From: Geothrix fuzhouensis
GTDB lineage: Bacteria > Acidobacteriota > Holophagae > Holophagales > Holophagaceae
DNA: 64,000 nt
Direction of reading: 5' to 3'
NCBI RefSeq assembly: GCF_024609325.1
Contig: NZ_JANHMQ010000001.1
Coordinates: 372,001-436,000, forward strand
Shown here: one piece after another, positions 44,954-52,357 of the stretch
Position numbering within the stretch: the stretch's first letter is position 1
Layout: every line of letters starts with the position of its first letter
Position numbers and translations under genes: made by a program
The notes under the pieces: generated by a model
Told to the model about the DNA's origin: nothing
What the model saw: the letters and a program-made list of their open reading frames with translations, nothing else
Database searches by the model: none

Positions 44954-45855
44954 TGCTGCGCAACCTGCCCCTTCCAGAAGGCTCCACCTTCACCTGGGTG
45001 GATCTGGTGGATCCCACGACTGCCGAGATGGCGGAGGTGGCCGACCGCTACGGGCTGCATCCCGCCGCGGTGCGGGATCTCCTCAATCAGCCCCATCTCC
45101 CCAAATACGAGCGGCTGCCGGGCCAGCAGCTCCTCATCCTCCGGGCCTACGACGAGGTGGCCAAGCGAGGCGACACCATCCAGGCCATGACTCGCCGTCT
45201 GGTGGTGCTGATGCTGGACGGCGCCATCATCACCGTTCATCGCCGGGAACAACCCTTCTTCGCCGAAGCCGCGCAGCGGGCCGCGACGGGGCAGGCCCTC
45301 CGGTCGGAGCAGCTGGTACTTTCCCTCTGTGCGAAGGCCGTGGCCTCTTTCGACGAGCCCCTTCGGGAGAGCGAGGAAAGCCTCGATCTGATCGAGACCG
45401 CCCTCTTCCACCGCAAGCTTCCGCATCAGGGCATCCGGCAGGTCTACGGGCTCAAACGTCGTTGCGCCGTCATCAAGCGGACCCTGGGGCGTATCTCCAC
45501 GGCCCTGGGTCCGCTCAAGGAGCAGGCTCGTGACGACCAGGGGTTGCTGGCGGACGTGGTGGAAGAGGCCGACCGCCTACATACCTGGGCGGACGAATTG
45601 TTGGAGAACGCCACCCACCTGATGAACCTGGAGATCAACCTGGCCAGTCAGCGCACCAACGAGGTCATGCGGGTGCTCACTGTCTTCAGTGCCTTTTTTT
45701 TGCCGCTCACCTTCATTGCCGGGGTCTACGGCATGAACTTCAGGCGGATGCCGGAGCTGGAGCACCGCTTCGGGTATCCCCTGGTGATCGGCGCCATGGC
45801 CCTGACGGCCCTCGTCATCTGGATCTGGTTCCGGCGCAAGGGCTGGCTGCGTTAA
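44953..45855 (+). CDS. corA: CorA-family Mg2+/divalent cation transporter
   Basis: A 300-residue channel subunit. Large cytoplasmic N-terminal domain (WVDLVDPTTAEMAEVADRYGLHP; NQPHLPKYERLPGQQLLILRAY), a long helix, then two C-terminal membrane helices: VLTVFSAFFLPLTFIAGVYGMNF, which ends in the family-defining GMN selectivity loop, and YPLVIGAMALTALVIWIWF. Pentameric in the family. The short variant lacks part of the E. coli N-terminus, as in the Thermotoga/CorA-II group. It starts on the stop codon of the MDR gene (TGATG). Last gene of the cinA-corA run. Confidence 0.92.
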   Translation: MLRNLPLPEGSTFTWVDLVDPTTAEMAEVADRYGLHPAAVRDLLNQPHLPKYERLPGQQLLILRAYDEVAKRGDTIQAMTRRLVVLMLDGAIITVHRREQPFFAEAAQRAATGQALRSEQLVLSLCAKAVASFDEPLRESEESLDLIETALFHRKLPHQGIRQVYGLKRRCAVIKRTLGRISTALGPLKEQARDDQGLLADVVEEADRLHTWADELLENATHLMNLEINLASQRTNEVMRVLTVFSAFFLPLTFIAGVYGMNFRRMPELEHRFGYPLVIGAMALTALVIWIWFRRKGWLR

Positions 45856-45915
45856 TCACCTGCTGCCGCCTTGGTGTCAAGCGGTTAGACTGATACGTTT
45901 GCGCAAGGAGCCTCT

Positions 45916-46968
45916 GTGAAAGTCCTCATCCTGGGTGTCAATGGTTTCATCGGTTCCCACCTGGTGGACCGCATCATGCAGGACACGGACTGGGAGGTCT
46001 ATGGCCTGGATCTGGGCACCCACAAGGTATCGGATCACCTGACCAACCCCCGCTTCCACTTCGTGGAGGGGGACGTGACCATCTCCAAGGAATGGATCGA
46101 ATACCACATCAAGAAGTGCGACGTGGTGCTGCCCCTGGTGGCCATTGCGACACCCAAGGTCTATGTCACCGACCCCCTGCGCGTCTTCGAGCTCGACTTC
46201 GAGGAGAACCTCCGTGTGGTACGCCAGTGCGTGAAGTACAAGAAGCGCGTGGTGTTCCCCAGCACCTCCGAGGTCTACGGCATGTGCCCGGACACTGAGT
46301 TCGACGAGTACGAGTCGCCCTTGGTGACGGGCCCCATCCCCATGAACCGCTGGATCTACAGCACCAGCAAGCAGCTGCTTGACCGCGTGATCTGGGCCTA
46401 TGGCTTCCAGCAGGGCCTCAAGTTCACGCTGTTCCGTCCCTTCAATTGGATGGGCCCCAAGCTCGACAGCCTGAACACCGCCAAGGAGGGCAGCAGCCGC
46501 CTGGTGACCCAGTTCAGCTGGAACCTGTTCAACGGGGAGCCCCTGCAGCTGGTGGACGGCGGTACCGCCCGCCGCTGCTTCATCGACGTGGCCGACGCCA
46601 TGGATGGCCTCATGGCCGTGCTGCGCAACGAGGGTGGGAAGGCCGATGGCCAGATCTTCAACATCGGCAACCCCGTCAACGACTTCAGCGTTCGCGAGAT
46701 CGCTGAAATGATGATCGCCATCTGGAAGGATCACCCCTTCCGCCTTGAGCGCGGCATTCCCGAAGGCCGCATGGTGGAGACCGGCAGCGGCGAGTTTTAT
46801 GGCAAGGGCTACCAGGATGTGGCCCGACGCACCCCCAGCATCAAGCGCATGCAGGAAACCTTCGGCTTCCAGCCCAAAGTCTCCATGAAGGATTCCCTCA
46901 AGAAGGCCATGGACTTCTTCATCGAAGAGCACAAGTCGCTGGAGAAAGTCGTCGAGACCGAGAACTAG
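45916..46968 (+). CDS. UDP-glucuronate decarboxylase (ArnA C-terminal domain type)
   Basis: NAD-dependent extended SDR (350 residues) that oxidises and decarboxylates UDP-glucuronate, as the C-terminal half of E. coli ArnA does to give UDP-4-keto-pentose. The similarity runs the full length: ILGVNGFIGSHL, HFVEGDVTISKEWIEYHI, VLPLVAIATP, FPSTSEVYGMC with Ser118-Glu119, WIYSTSKQLLDRVIWAYG with Tyr148 and Lys152, FRPFNWMGPKLD, and GKGYQDVARRTPSI with the Arg that corresponds to the decarboxylation residue of ArnA. The N-terminal formyltransferase half of ArnA is absent. Start 45916 is GTG with AAGGAG upstream. It heads a cluster with two ArnT-like transferases and an ArnE/F-like protein. Confidence 0.92.
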   Translation: MKVLILGVNGFIGSHLVDRIMQDTDWEVYGLDLGTHKVSDHLTNPRFHFVEGDVTISKEWIEYHIKKCDVVLPLVAIATPKVYVTDPLRVFELDFEENLRVVRQCVKYKKRVVFPSTSEVYGMCPDTEFDEYESPLVTGPIPMNRWIYSTSKQLLDRVIWAYGFQQGLKFTLFRPFNWMGPKLDSLNTAKEGSSRLVTQFSWNLFNGEPLQLVDGGTARRCFIDVADAMDGLMAVLRNEGGKADGQIFNIGNPVNDFSVREIAEMMIAIWKDHPFRLERGIPEGRMVETGSGEFYGKGYQDVARRTPSIKRMQETFGFQPKVSMKDSLKKAMDFFIEEHKSLEKVVETEN

Positions 46969-46990
46969 CTTTTTCGGACTGCAACGGATC

Positions 46991-47064
46991 ACCACCAAGA
47001 CACCGAGACACCAAGAAAAAATGAAGTGCTTTTGCAGTTCTTGGTGTCTTGGAATCTTGGTGGT
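46991..47064. repeat. Imperfect 27-bp inverted repeat of the CACCAAGACACCAAG type
   Basis: Left arm 46991-47017 (ACCACCAAGACACCG...) and right arm 47038-47064 are inverted copies with a few mismatches, separated by 20 bp. The base composition and the period-9-like ACACCAAG wording differ from the surrounding genes. Fills most of the gap between the ArnA-like gene and the ArnT-like gene. Confidence 0.75.
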
Positions 47065-47094
47065 CAGATTTATCTTCAGGGATTTCTGAAGCTC

Positions 47095-48759
47095 ATGACG
47101 CGCCGCGAACGCACTTCCCTCCTCGCCCTCTGGTTCTTCCTGGGGCTGCTACCCCTGCTGGTGCGGCCGCTCTGGGAGCCGGACGAGGGGCGCTACGCGG
47201 AGATCCCGCGGGAGATGCTTGCCACCGGCGACTGGCTGACGCCGCGAGTCAACGGAGTGCTCTACTTCGAGAAGCCGCCCCTCCAATACTGGCTGTCGGC
47301 CATCAGCATGAAGCTTTTCGGCCTGAACGGCGCCGCGGCTAGGCTGCCCCTGGCCCTGGCCTCGGGCCTCATGATCTGGGCCGCCTGGCGGCTGGCCAAA
47401 CGCCTCGGCGCCCGGGATGCCCGCTGGGCACCCTTCATGGCAGCCACAGGCCTGCTGGCCTTCGTGGTGGGTCAGATCCTCACCCTTGATGCGCTCTTTA
47501 GTGCCTTCCTCGTCGCGGCCCTGGCGGCCTTCATAGAGGCGGTGGCACGGCGCAGGGAAGGACAGGGTGGCCTGGGCTGGACGTTGGCGGCCTTCGCCTT
47601 CATGGCTGGCGCCATGCTCACGAAGGGACTAGCCCAGGCGATCCTGATGGGCGGCATCCTGGTGTTCTCACTGCCCTTCGCCTGGAAGGATGGAGCCCTC
47701 CGCCGGGCCGTGCTGCGTACTGGGTTCAGTCCCCTGGGATGGCTGCTCTACCTGATCCTGGTGACGCCTTGGTTCTGGCTGGTGGACAGGGCCAATCCAG
47801 GCCATGCGCAGTTTTTCTTCATCCACGAGCACTTCACCCGCTTCCTCACCCATGAGCACGCGCGCCAGGGATCCAACAACTGGCTGCTCGACAAACTCTA
47901 CTTCCTCGGGGTACTTGGTGTGGGCCTGCTGCCCTGGCTGTCCGCCACGGTCATCGGCCTGAAGCGCACCTGGGCCTTCCTCCTGGGACGGGGGCCCCGG
48001 GGTGCGGACCATCTCGCCCGGTGGATCGTCGGGGCCAGTGTCGTGGCCTTCCTCTGGCCCGTGGCCTTCTTCAGCCTGTCGGGCTCCAAGCTGCCCCCCT
48101 ACATTTTGCCGGTCCTGGTGCCCCTGGCGGCGTTGGCCTGCGCCTTCGAGCGGGAGGGCGAGGAGCCCGCAGCCCTGCGCCGCATGGGTTGGGAGCTGCT
48201 GGTGCTCGGGGGGATCTACCTCGTGGGTGCCGCGATCTTCCGCAAGGATCTCAGTGGGTTCGCGTGGATGATCGCCTTGGGTGCGGCCTTCGCCGGCCTG
48301 GGCCTCTGGGCCCTACGACCCAAGGGCCTGACCGCCTCTCGCCTGATGGTTTCAATTGGCGCCGCCCTGTGGCTGCTGGTCCTGACAGCTCAGACCGCTG
48401 CGGGCCCCGGCAAGTCCGTGGCCGACCTTGCGCGACTCGCTCCACCCGGGGCGCAGTGGATCAGCTACGGCACCTACTTTCATGGGCTGCCCTTCTACGC
48501 CCGCACCCGGGCGGTGGTCGTGGCCGGAACCGGAGAGCTGGCCTATGGGCGCGATCACCTGGTTGGCGCGGAGAGGTGGTTCAACGAGGACCCGGCCGCT
48601 TTGGGCAGAGTGGCTGACCGCATGAAGCAGGAGGAACCCTCCCGGCCCATCTTCGTCATGGCCAAGGCTGCCAACTGGAAGCAACTCAGCCCGGAAGAGA
48701 AGGCCGGCTGGCAGGAAGTGGCGCGCAACCCCAGCGCCGTGGTGGCACGGCGGCGGTAG
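47095..48759 (+). CDS. ArnT-like glycosyltransferase (GT83/PMT superfamily), first copy
   Basis: A 554-residue integral membrane glycosyltransferase with about 12 helices. The first periplasmic loop has the family signature WEPDEGRYAEIPREML followed by GDWLTPRVNGVLYFEKPP, containing the catalytic/metal-binding acidic residues, as in ArnT, which moves 4-amino-4-deoxy-L-arabinose from undecaprenyl phosphate to lipid A. LTLDALFSAFLVAAL and FFSLSGSKLPPYILPVL also fit. The ATG at 47095 removes 23 dubious upstream codons that lie within the inverted repeat. A second family member follows at 49191. Donor sugar is unknown but probably a polyprenyl-phosphate sugar made with the UDP-glucuronate decarboxylase upstream. 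Confidence 0.87.
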   Translation: MTRRERTSLLALWFFLGLLPLLVRPLWEPDEGRYAEIPREMLATGDWLTPRVNGVLYFEKPPLQYWLSAISMKLFGLNGAAARLPLALASGLMIWAAWRLAKRLGARDARWAPFMAATGLLAFVVGQILTLDALFSAFLVAALAAFIEAVARRREGQGGLGWTLAAFAFMAGAMLTKGLAQAILMGGILVFSLPFAWKDGALRRAVLRTGFSPLGWLLYLILVTPWFWLVDRANPGHAQFFFIHEHFTRFLTHEHARQGSNNWLLDKLYFLGVLGVGLLPWLSATVIGLKRTWAFLLGRGPRGADHLARWIVGASVVAFLWPVAFFSLSGSKLPPYILPVLVPLAALACAFEREGEEPAALRRMGWELLVLGGIYLVGAAIFRKDLSGFAWMIALGAAFAGLGLWALRPKGLTASRLMVSIGAALWLLVLTAQTAAGPGKSVADLARLAPPGAQWISYGTYFHGLPFYARTRAVVVAGTGELAYGRDHLVGAERWFNEDPAALGRVADRMKQEEPSRPIFVMAKAANWKQLSPEEKAGWQEVARNPSAVVARRR

Positions 48760-48827
48760 GGTAGGGCTTCAGTCAGATGGGAACATGTTCGTGGCGACCC
48801 TCCAGGCCGCGCCAATTCTCCAGACTG

Positions 48828-49136
48828 CTACTTCACTGCCTCTTTGACGCCGCGCCCGGCTTCCTTGGCACCCTTGGCGACGCCCTTGCCGGCGGTCTTG
48901 GCACCGTGGCCCACGGCCTTGCCACCCTCCTTGGCCGCCTGACCCACGGCTTTGCCACCCTTCTTGGCGGCTTGGCCCACGGCTTTGCCACCTTCCTTGG
49001 CGGCGTGGCCCACAGCCTTACCGCCTTCCTTGGCGCCATGGCCGATCTGCTTGGCGGCCTGCTTGATGTCCTCTTTCACGCCATCGGGGGCAACCGGGGC
49101 AGCGATGAGCAGGAGGGCAAGGAGGGCGGGGACCAT
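48828..49136 (-). CDS. Small exported protein of 11-residue LEA-like repeats
   Basis: A 102-residue protein. A short signal-like segment (MVPALLALLLIAAPVA) precedes six consecutive 11-residue repeats of the form AAKEGGKAVGQ (about residues 34-99), rich in Ala, Lys and Gly and lacking hydrophobic core residues. The period of 11 with alternating Lys/Glu and Ala is that of group 3 late-embryogenesis-abundant proteins, which are disordered in solution and become amphipathic helices on drying or at membranes. This is a resemblance of pattern, not demonstrated homology. No database family could be assigned from sequence. The gene is monocistronic and runs opposite to its neighbours; its start is 54 bp from the divergent second ArnT-like gene. 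Confidence 0.65.
   Translation of the reverse strand: MVPALLALLLIAAPVAPDGVKEDIKQAAKQIGHGAKEGGKAVGHAAKEGGKAVGQAAKKGGKAVGQAAKEGGKAVGHGAKTAGKGVAKGAKEAGRGVKEAVK
48908..49039. repeat. Tandem repeat with 33-bp period inside the LEA-like gene
   Basis: Four consecutive 33-bp units beginning at 48908, 48941, 48974 and 49007 (GGCCCACGGC-TTGCCACC type), coding for the 11-residue repeats. Synonymous differences between units show that selection acts on the peptide rather than on the DNA. Confidence 0.8.
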
Positions 49137-49190
49137 GGAACGATTCTACCCCCTTGGGCGAGAGGGCCCATTCCAGGCGAAGATGGAAGG

Positions 49191-50894
49191 ATGGATGGAA
49201 CTCCGACTCAGCCACCCCAGCGTGACTCGAAAGCTCTGGCCCGCCTTGCCGGCTGGTTGCGCGCCCATGCGCCCGAACTGCTTCTCGCCCTGTTGTTGCT
49301 GGCGGTGCTGCCCATGCGCGACCTCTGGGCGCCGGATGAGCCGGACTTCGCCCAATGCGTCAAGGAGATGCGCCTGCGGGGCGACTGGCTGCTGCCCTAC
49401 CTGAACGGGGTGCCCTACAGTGAGAAGCCTATCCTGTACTACTGGGTGATGAAGGCGTCCTCTGTCCTGTTCGACACGCTCACGGGGGGCCTGGGCTTCA
49501 CGCAGGGCGTGGCTGCCTGGGCCCTGCGCCTGCCCTCGGTGATCGCGGCCGTGGCCTTTCTGTCGGCGTTCCGGCGCTGGGCCGTCCGCTTCCTGGAGCC
49601 GGGCACGGCGGAGCCCGCGGCGTTGATCCTCGCCACCACGCCCCTTTGGTTCTGGCAGGGCCAGTTCATCCAGATCGACATGCTCTTTGCGGCCCTGCTG
49701 GCCTGGAGTTGGCTGGCCTGGTTGGGTGGCTACCTCCTGCTTCGAGAAGATCACTCCGAAGCCGTGCCTGGGGAACACCGCCGCTGGTTCCTGAAGGCCT
49801 ATTTCTGGCTGGCCCTGGCCTTTCTGGCCAAGGGACCGCTGGCGCCAGTCCTGTCAGTGCTGGTGCTGGCTGCCTTCCTGGCTTGGCAGCGGGATCTCGC
49901 CGTGCTGCGCAGGGCGGGTATCGTCGCCGGCCTCAGCATCACACTGCTGCTGGTAACGCCCTGGTACGTGGCCGCGGGCTTGAAGGGCGGGGCCCACTAC
50001 GCCTATGAGCTGATCATCTTCCAGAACTTCCAACGCGCCACACACGCCTGGGACCACATCCAACCCTGGTGGCGGTACTTCGAGTACGTCTTGGGTGACT
50101 TCTTCCCCTGGGTGCTCCTGCTGCCAGCCTTGGCCCTGCACCTGCGCCGCGAACGCAGCCTGGGCCATCCCGCGAAGCGGTTTCTCCTGCTGGCCTTCGT
50201 GATGCCTTTCGCCTTCCTCAGTGCTGTGCAAAGCAAGCAGGGGAAGTACCTGCTGATGAGCTACCCCTTCCTGGCTCTGCTGCTGGGAGACTTGTTCCGC
50301 CGGATGGAAGGTGTCCGGGCCCGTCGCCTGGGGCTCCTGCTAGCGGCCGGTCTCGCCCTGCCAACCTTCGCCTTGATTGCCTTGGCTCAAGGCGTAGGTG
50401 GCGCGAAGCTGCAGGACCAAGTGATTCCCTTCCTTGGTCCCATCCGACTCATGGCCCTCTTCATGGTCGGTGGAACGCTCATCGTGGCTGCCCAGGCGTG
50501 GCGGCAACGGGTGGGCAGCCTGGTTCCCGCTGCCGCCTTTAGTTTGGGCCTGCTCTACCTGGTGGGTGGCACCTGGGGCTTCCGCCTGCTCGACCCTGCG
50601 AAGAATTACCGGCGCTGGACAGCGACTGTCCAACCGCTAATCGCCGAGCGGCAGGTCTTCTACTGGCAGACCATCCGCAGCGGGGTCATGGTCTATACGG
50701 ACCACCTCATGCCTGAACTGCGCAGCGCCGCTGCTTTGGAACGCCTGGATTCCGAAGCCCGCCTGGTGGCCCAGCGCGGCGAGTGGGAGCAGGACGCCTG
50801 GGGTATGACCCCGGCCCTGCGCGCCCGCTTCGAGGTGCTGGCCGCCGTGCCGACGGGTGGCGGCGAGATCCTTCTCCTGAAAAAGAAGCCATGA
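49191..50894 (+). CDS. ArnT-like glycosyltransferase (GT83/PMT superfamily), second copy
   Basis: A 567-residue multi-spanning transferase with the same first-loop signature as the first copy: WAPDEPDFAQCVKEMRLRGDW followed by LPYLNGVPYSEKPI; FIQIDMLFAALLAW and AVQSKQGKYLLMSYPFLALLL follow. Sequence is only moderately similar to the first copy, so the two probably handle different sugars or acceptors. The start is placed at 49191 (MDGTPTQPP); GGAAGG lies immediately adjacent, an unusually short spacing, and the frame is open far upstream through the opposing LEA-like gene, which argues against an earlier start. It overlaps the GT9 gene by 4 bp (ATGA). Confidence 0.86.
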   Translation: MDGTPTQPPQRDSKALARLAGWLRAHAPELLLALLLLAVLPMRDLWAPDEPDFAQCVKEMRLRGDWLLPYLNGVPYSEKPILYYWVMKASSVLFDTLTGGLGFTQGVAAWALRLPSVIAAVAFLSAFRRWAVRFLEPGTAEPAALILATTPLWFWQGQFIQIDMLFAALLAWSWLAWLGGYLLLREDHSEAVPGEHRRWFLKAYFWLALAFLAKGPLAPVLSVLVLAAFLAWQRDLAVLRRAGIVAGLSITLLLVTPWYVAAGLKGGAHYAYELIIFQNFQRATHAWDHIQPWWRYFEYVLGDFFPWVLLLPALALHLRRERSLGHPAKRFLLLAFVMPFAFLSAVQSKQGKYLLMSYPFLALLLGDLFRRMEGVRARRLGLLLAAGLALPTFALIALAQGVGGAKLQDQVIPFLGPIRLMALFMVGGTLIVAAQAWRQRVGSLVPAAAFSLGLLYLVGGTWGFRLLDPAKNYRRWTATVQPLIAERQVFYWQTIRSGVMVYTDHLMPELRSAAALERLDSEARLVAQRGEWEQDAWGMTPALRARFEVLAAVPTGGGEILLLKKKP

Positions 50895-51910
50895 TCCCCA
50901 CTGGCGCCCATTGGATCCGGATGCCCCGCTTCGTGGGCGATGCCATCTTGATGCACCAGGCGGCGGCGCCCCTCCTGGCCGAAGGCCTGCCCCTGGTGGC
51001 CTGGGGACCTGCTGCCACCGTAGAACTCTTCGAGGGCTCCCAGGGCTATGTCGGGGCTTGTGCTGATCCGGCGCAAAAAACAAGCTTGCTGGCAGGCGCC
51101 CGGCTCCTGCGGGCTCACCGGCCCGCTTCCATCCTGGCTCTGGCCAAGAGTCTGCGCGCCCCCGCCGCCGCCTTCGTCGCCCGGGTGCCCCGCCGAGTGG
51201 GTTGCGGGGATGGGGGCGCCTCGTTCTTGCTGACGGCCAGCCTTCCTTACTGGGGCCGGGACGACCACTCGTTGGATCGCTACCGGAATATCGTGCGCCT
51301 GGGCTATCCGGAGTTGGGGCCACCCACCTTCCTGCCGTTCCGTCCCAGGCCGGAAAGTGCCGAGGCAGTGGCGGCAGCGCTTCAGGCAAATGGGTTCGAC
51401 CGGGGCCCTTACCTGGCCTTCGCCATCGGCGCCGCCGCCGGGGCCAAACGTCTCGGGCTTGAGGTGCTGGTGAAGCTGGCCCGTCAGGCCCTTGCCCAGG
51501 GCCTCCGCATCGTGGTGTTGGGAGGCCCCGGCGACGATGTGCTCTGGGGTGGGCGGCTCCAAGAGCGGGTGCCTGAGGTGCTGAACCTCACGGCGCAGAT
51601 CCCGTGGTCCCAGAGTGCCGCCTGGCTGGCGGGTGCCGCCGCCGTGCTGGCCAATGATTCGGGTCTGGCCCATCTGGCCGCAGCCTGCGGTGTGCCCGTA
51701 GTCACGGTGTTCGGCCCCACCATCCCCCGCCACACGGCACCCCAGGGACCGCAGGTGACCGTGGTGCGCAAGGAAGACCTCGCCTGTCTCGAGTGCCAGC
51801 AGTGGCACTGCCCCCTGCCGGATCATCCGTGCATGACCCAGGTGCCCGCAGAAACCATCTGGACCGCCCTCGCAGCCCATCTCGCCATCCCAGTCCCGGA
51901 GATCCCATGA
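50891..51910 (+). CDS. Glycosyltransferase family 9 (LPS heptosyltransferase-like)
   Basis: A 339-residue GT-B enzyme of the WaaF/WaaC type that adds heptose from ADP-heptose to the LPS inner core. N-terminal WIRMPRFVGDAILMHQAA carries the acceptor-side Asp; SILALAKSLRAPAAAFVA and RRVGCGDGG follow; the C-terminal half has AIGAAAGAKRLG, the nucleotide-site VLGGPGDD, and the signature ANDSGLAHLAAACGVPVVTVFGPT. Four closely spaced cysteines near the end (LACLECQQWHCPLPDHPC) could bind a metal and are common in WaaF-type proteins. Translationally coupled on both sides by ATGA overlaps, so it is made together with the second ArnT-like protein and the SMR protein. Confidence 0.88.
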   Translation: MIPTGAHWIRMPRFVGDAILMHQAAAPLLAEGLPLVAWGPAATVELFEGSQGYVGACADPAQKTSLLAGARLLRAHRPASILALAKSLRAPAAAFVARVPRRVGCGDGGASFLLTASLPYWGRDDHSLDRYRNIVRLGYPELGPPTFLPFRPRPESAEAVAAALQANGFDRGPYLAFAIGAAAGAKRLGLEVLVKLARQALAQGLRIVVLGGPGDDVLWGGRLQERVPEVLNLTAQIPWSQSAAWLAGAAAVLANDSGLAHLAAACGVPVVTVFGPTIPRHTAPQGPQVTVVRKEDLACLECQQWHCPLPDHPCMTQVPAETIWTALAAHLAIPVPEIP

Positions 51911-52284
51911 GCCCCAACTTGAAGGCCATCCCCCTCATCGTGCTCGGCGTGCTGCTCAACGCGGCGGCACAAATCTGCCTCAAGAAAGGGCTCCAGGCTG
52001 CCGGGGGGATGCAGCTCGCCGCCGGCCCGCTGGTGAGGCTCATGCTGGAGCCCTGGGTGATCGCCGGCCTCGCCTGCTACGCCGTGAGCGTGGTGGTGTG
52101 GCTGGGCGCGCTCTCCATGGTGCAGGTGAACTACGCCTACCCCTTCCTCGCCCTCGGCTTCATCGCCAATGCCCTCATGGCCCGCGCCTTCCTCGGCGAG
52201 GCCATGACCCCCATGCGCTGGGTGGCCCTGTTCATCATCGTGATCGGTGTGGGATTGCAGGCCTTGAGCGGACGAGGACAGTGA
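51907..52284 (+). CDS. SMR/EamA small transporter, ArnE/ArnF-like
   Basis: A 125-residue four-helix membrane protein. LIVLGVLLNAAAQICLKKGL is the first helix of the SMR/EamA type (the drug-transport Glu14 of EmrE is absent), and VNYAYPFLALGFIANALMARAFLGEAMTP is close to the flippase-type ArnE/ArnF pattern, which moves undecaprenyl-phosphate aminoarabinose across the inner membrane. As only one subunit is present, it might work as a homodimer. Start overlaps the GT9 stop (ATGA). Drug efflux is the less likely alternative given its neighbours. Confidence 0.8.
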   Translation: MSPNLKAIPLIVLGVLLNAAAQICLKKGLQAAGGMQLAAGPLVRLMLEPWVIAGLACYAVSVVVWLGALSMVQVNYAYPFLALGFIANALMARAFLGEAMTPMRWVALFIIVIGVGLQALSGRGQ

Positions 52285-52357
52285 TCGCTGGTTTACCTTG
52301 GGCGAAGCTCCGGGTGCGCTGTGCTTCCGGTTGCCACGGCGAGGCGGCCCCACAGGG

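Noticed and set aside
48908-49039. Regular short repeats considered as a CRISPR array
   Set aside because: Units are contiguous without spacers, have a period of 33 bp and form in-frame 11-residue repeats in a coding sequence; no cas genes.
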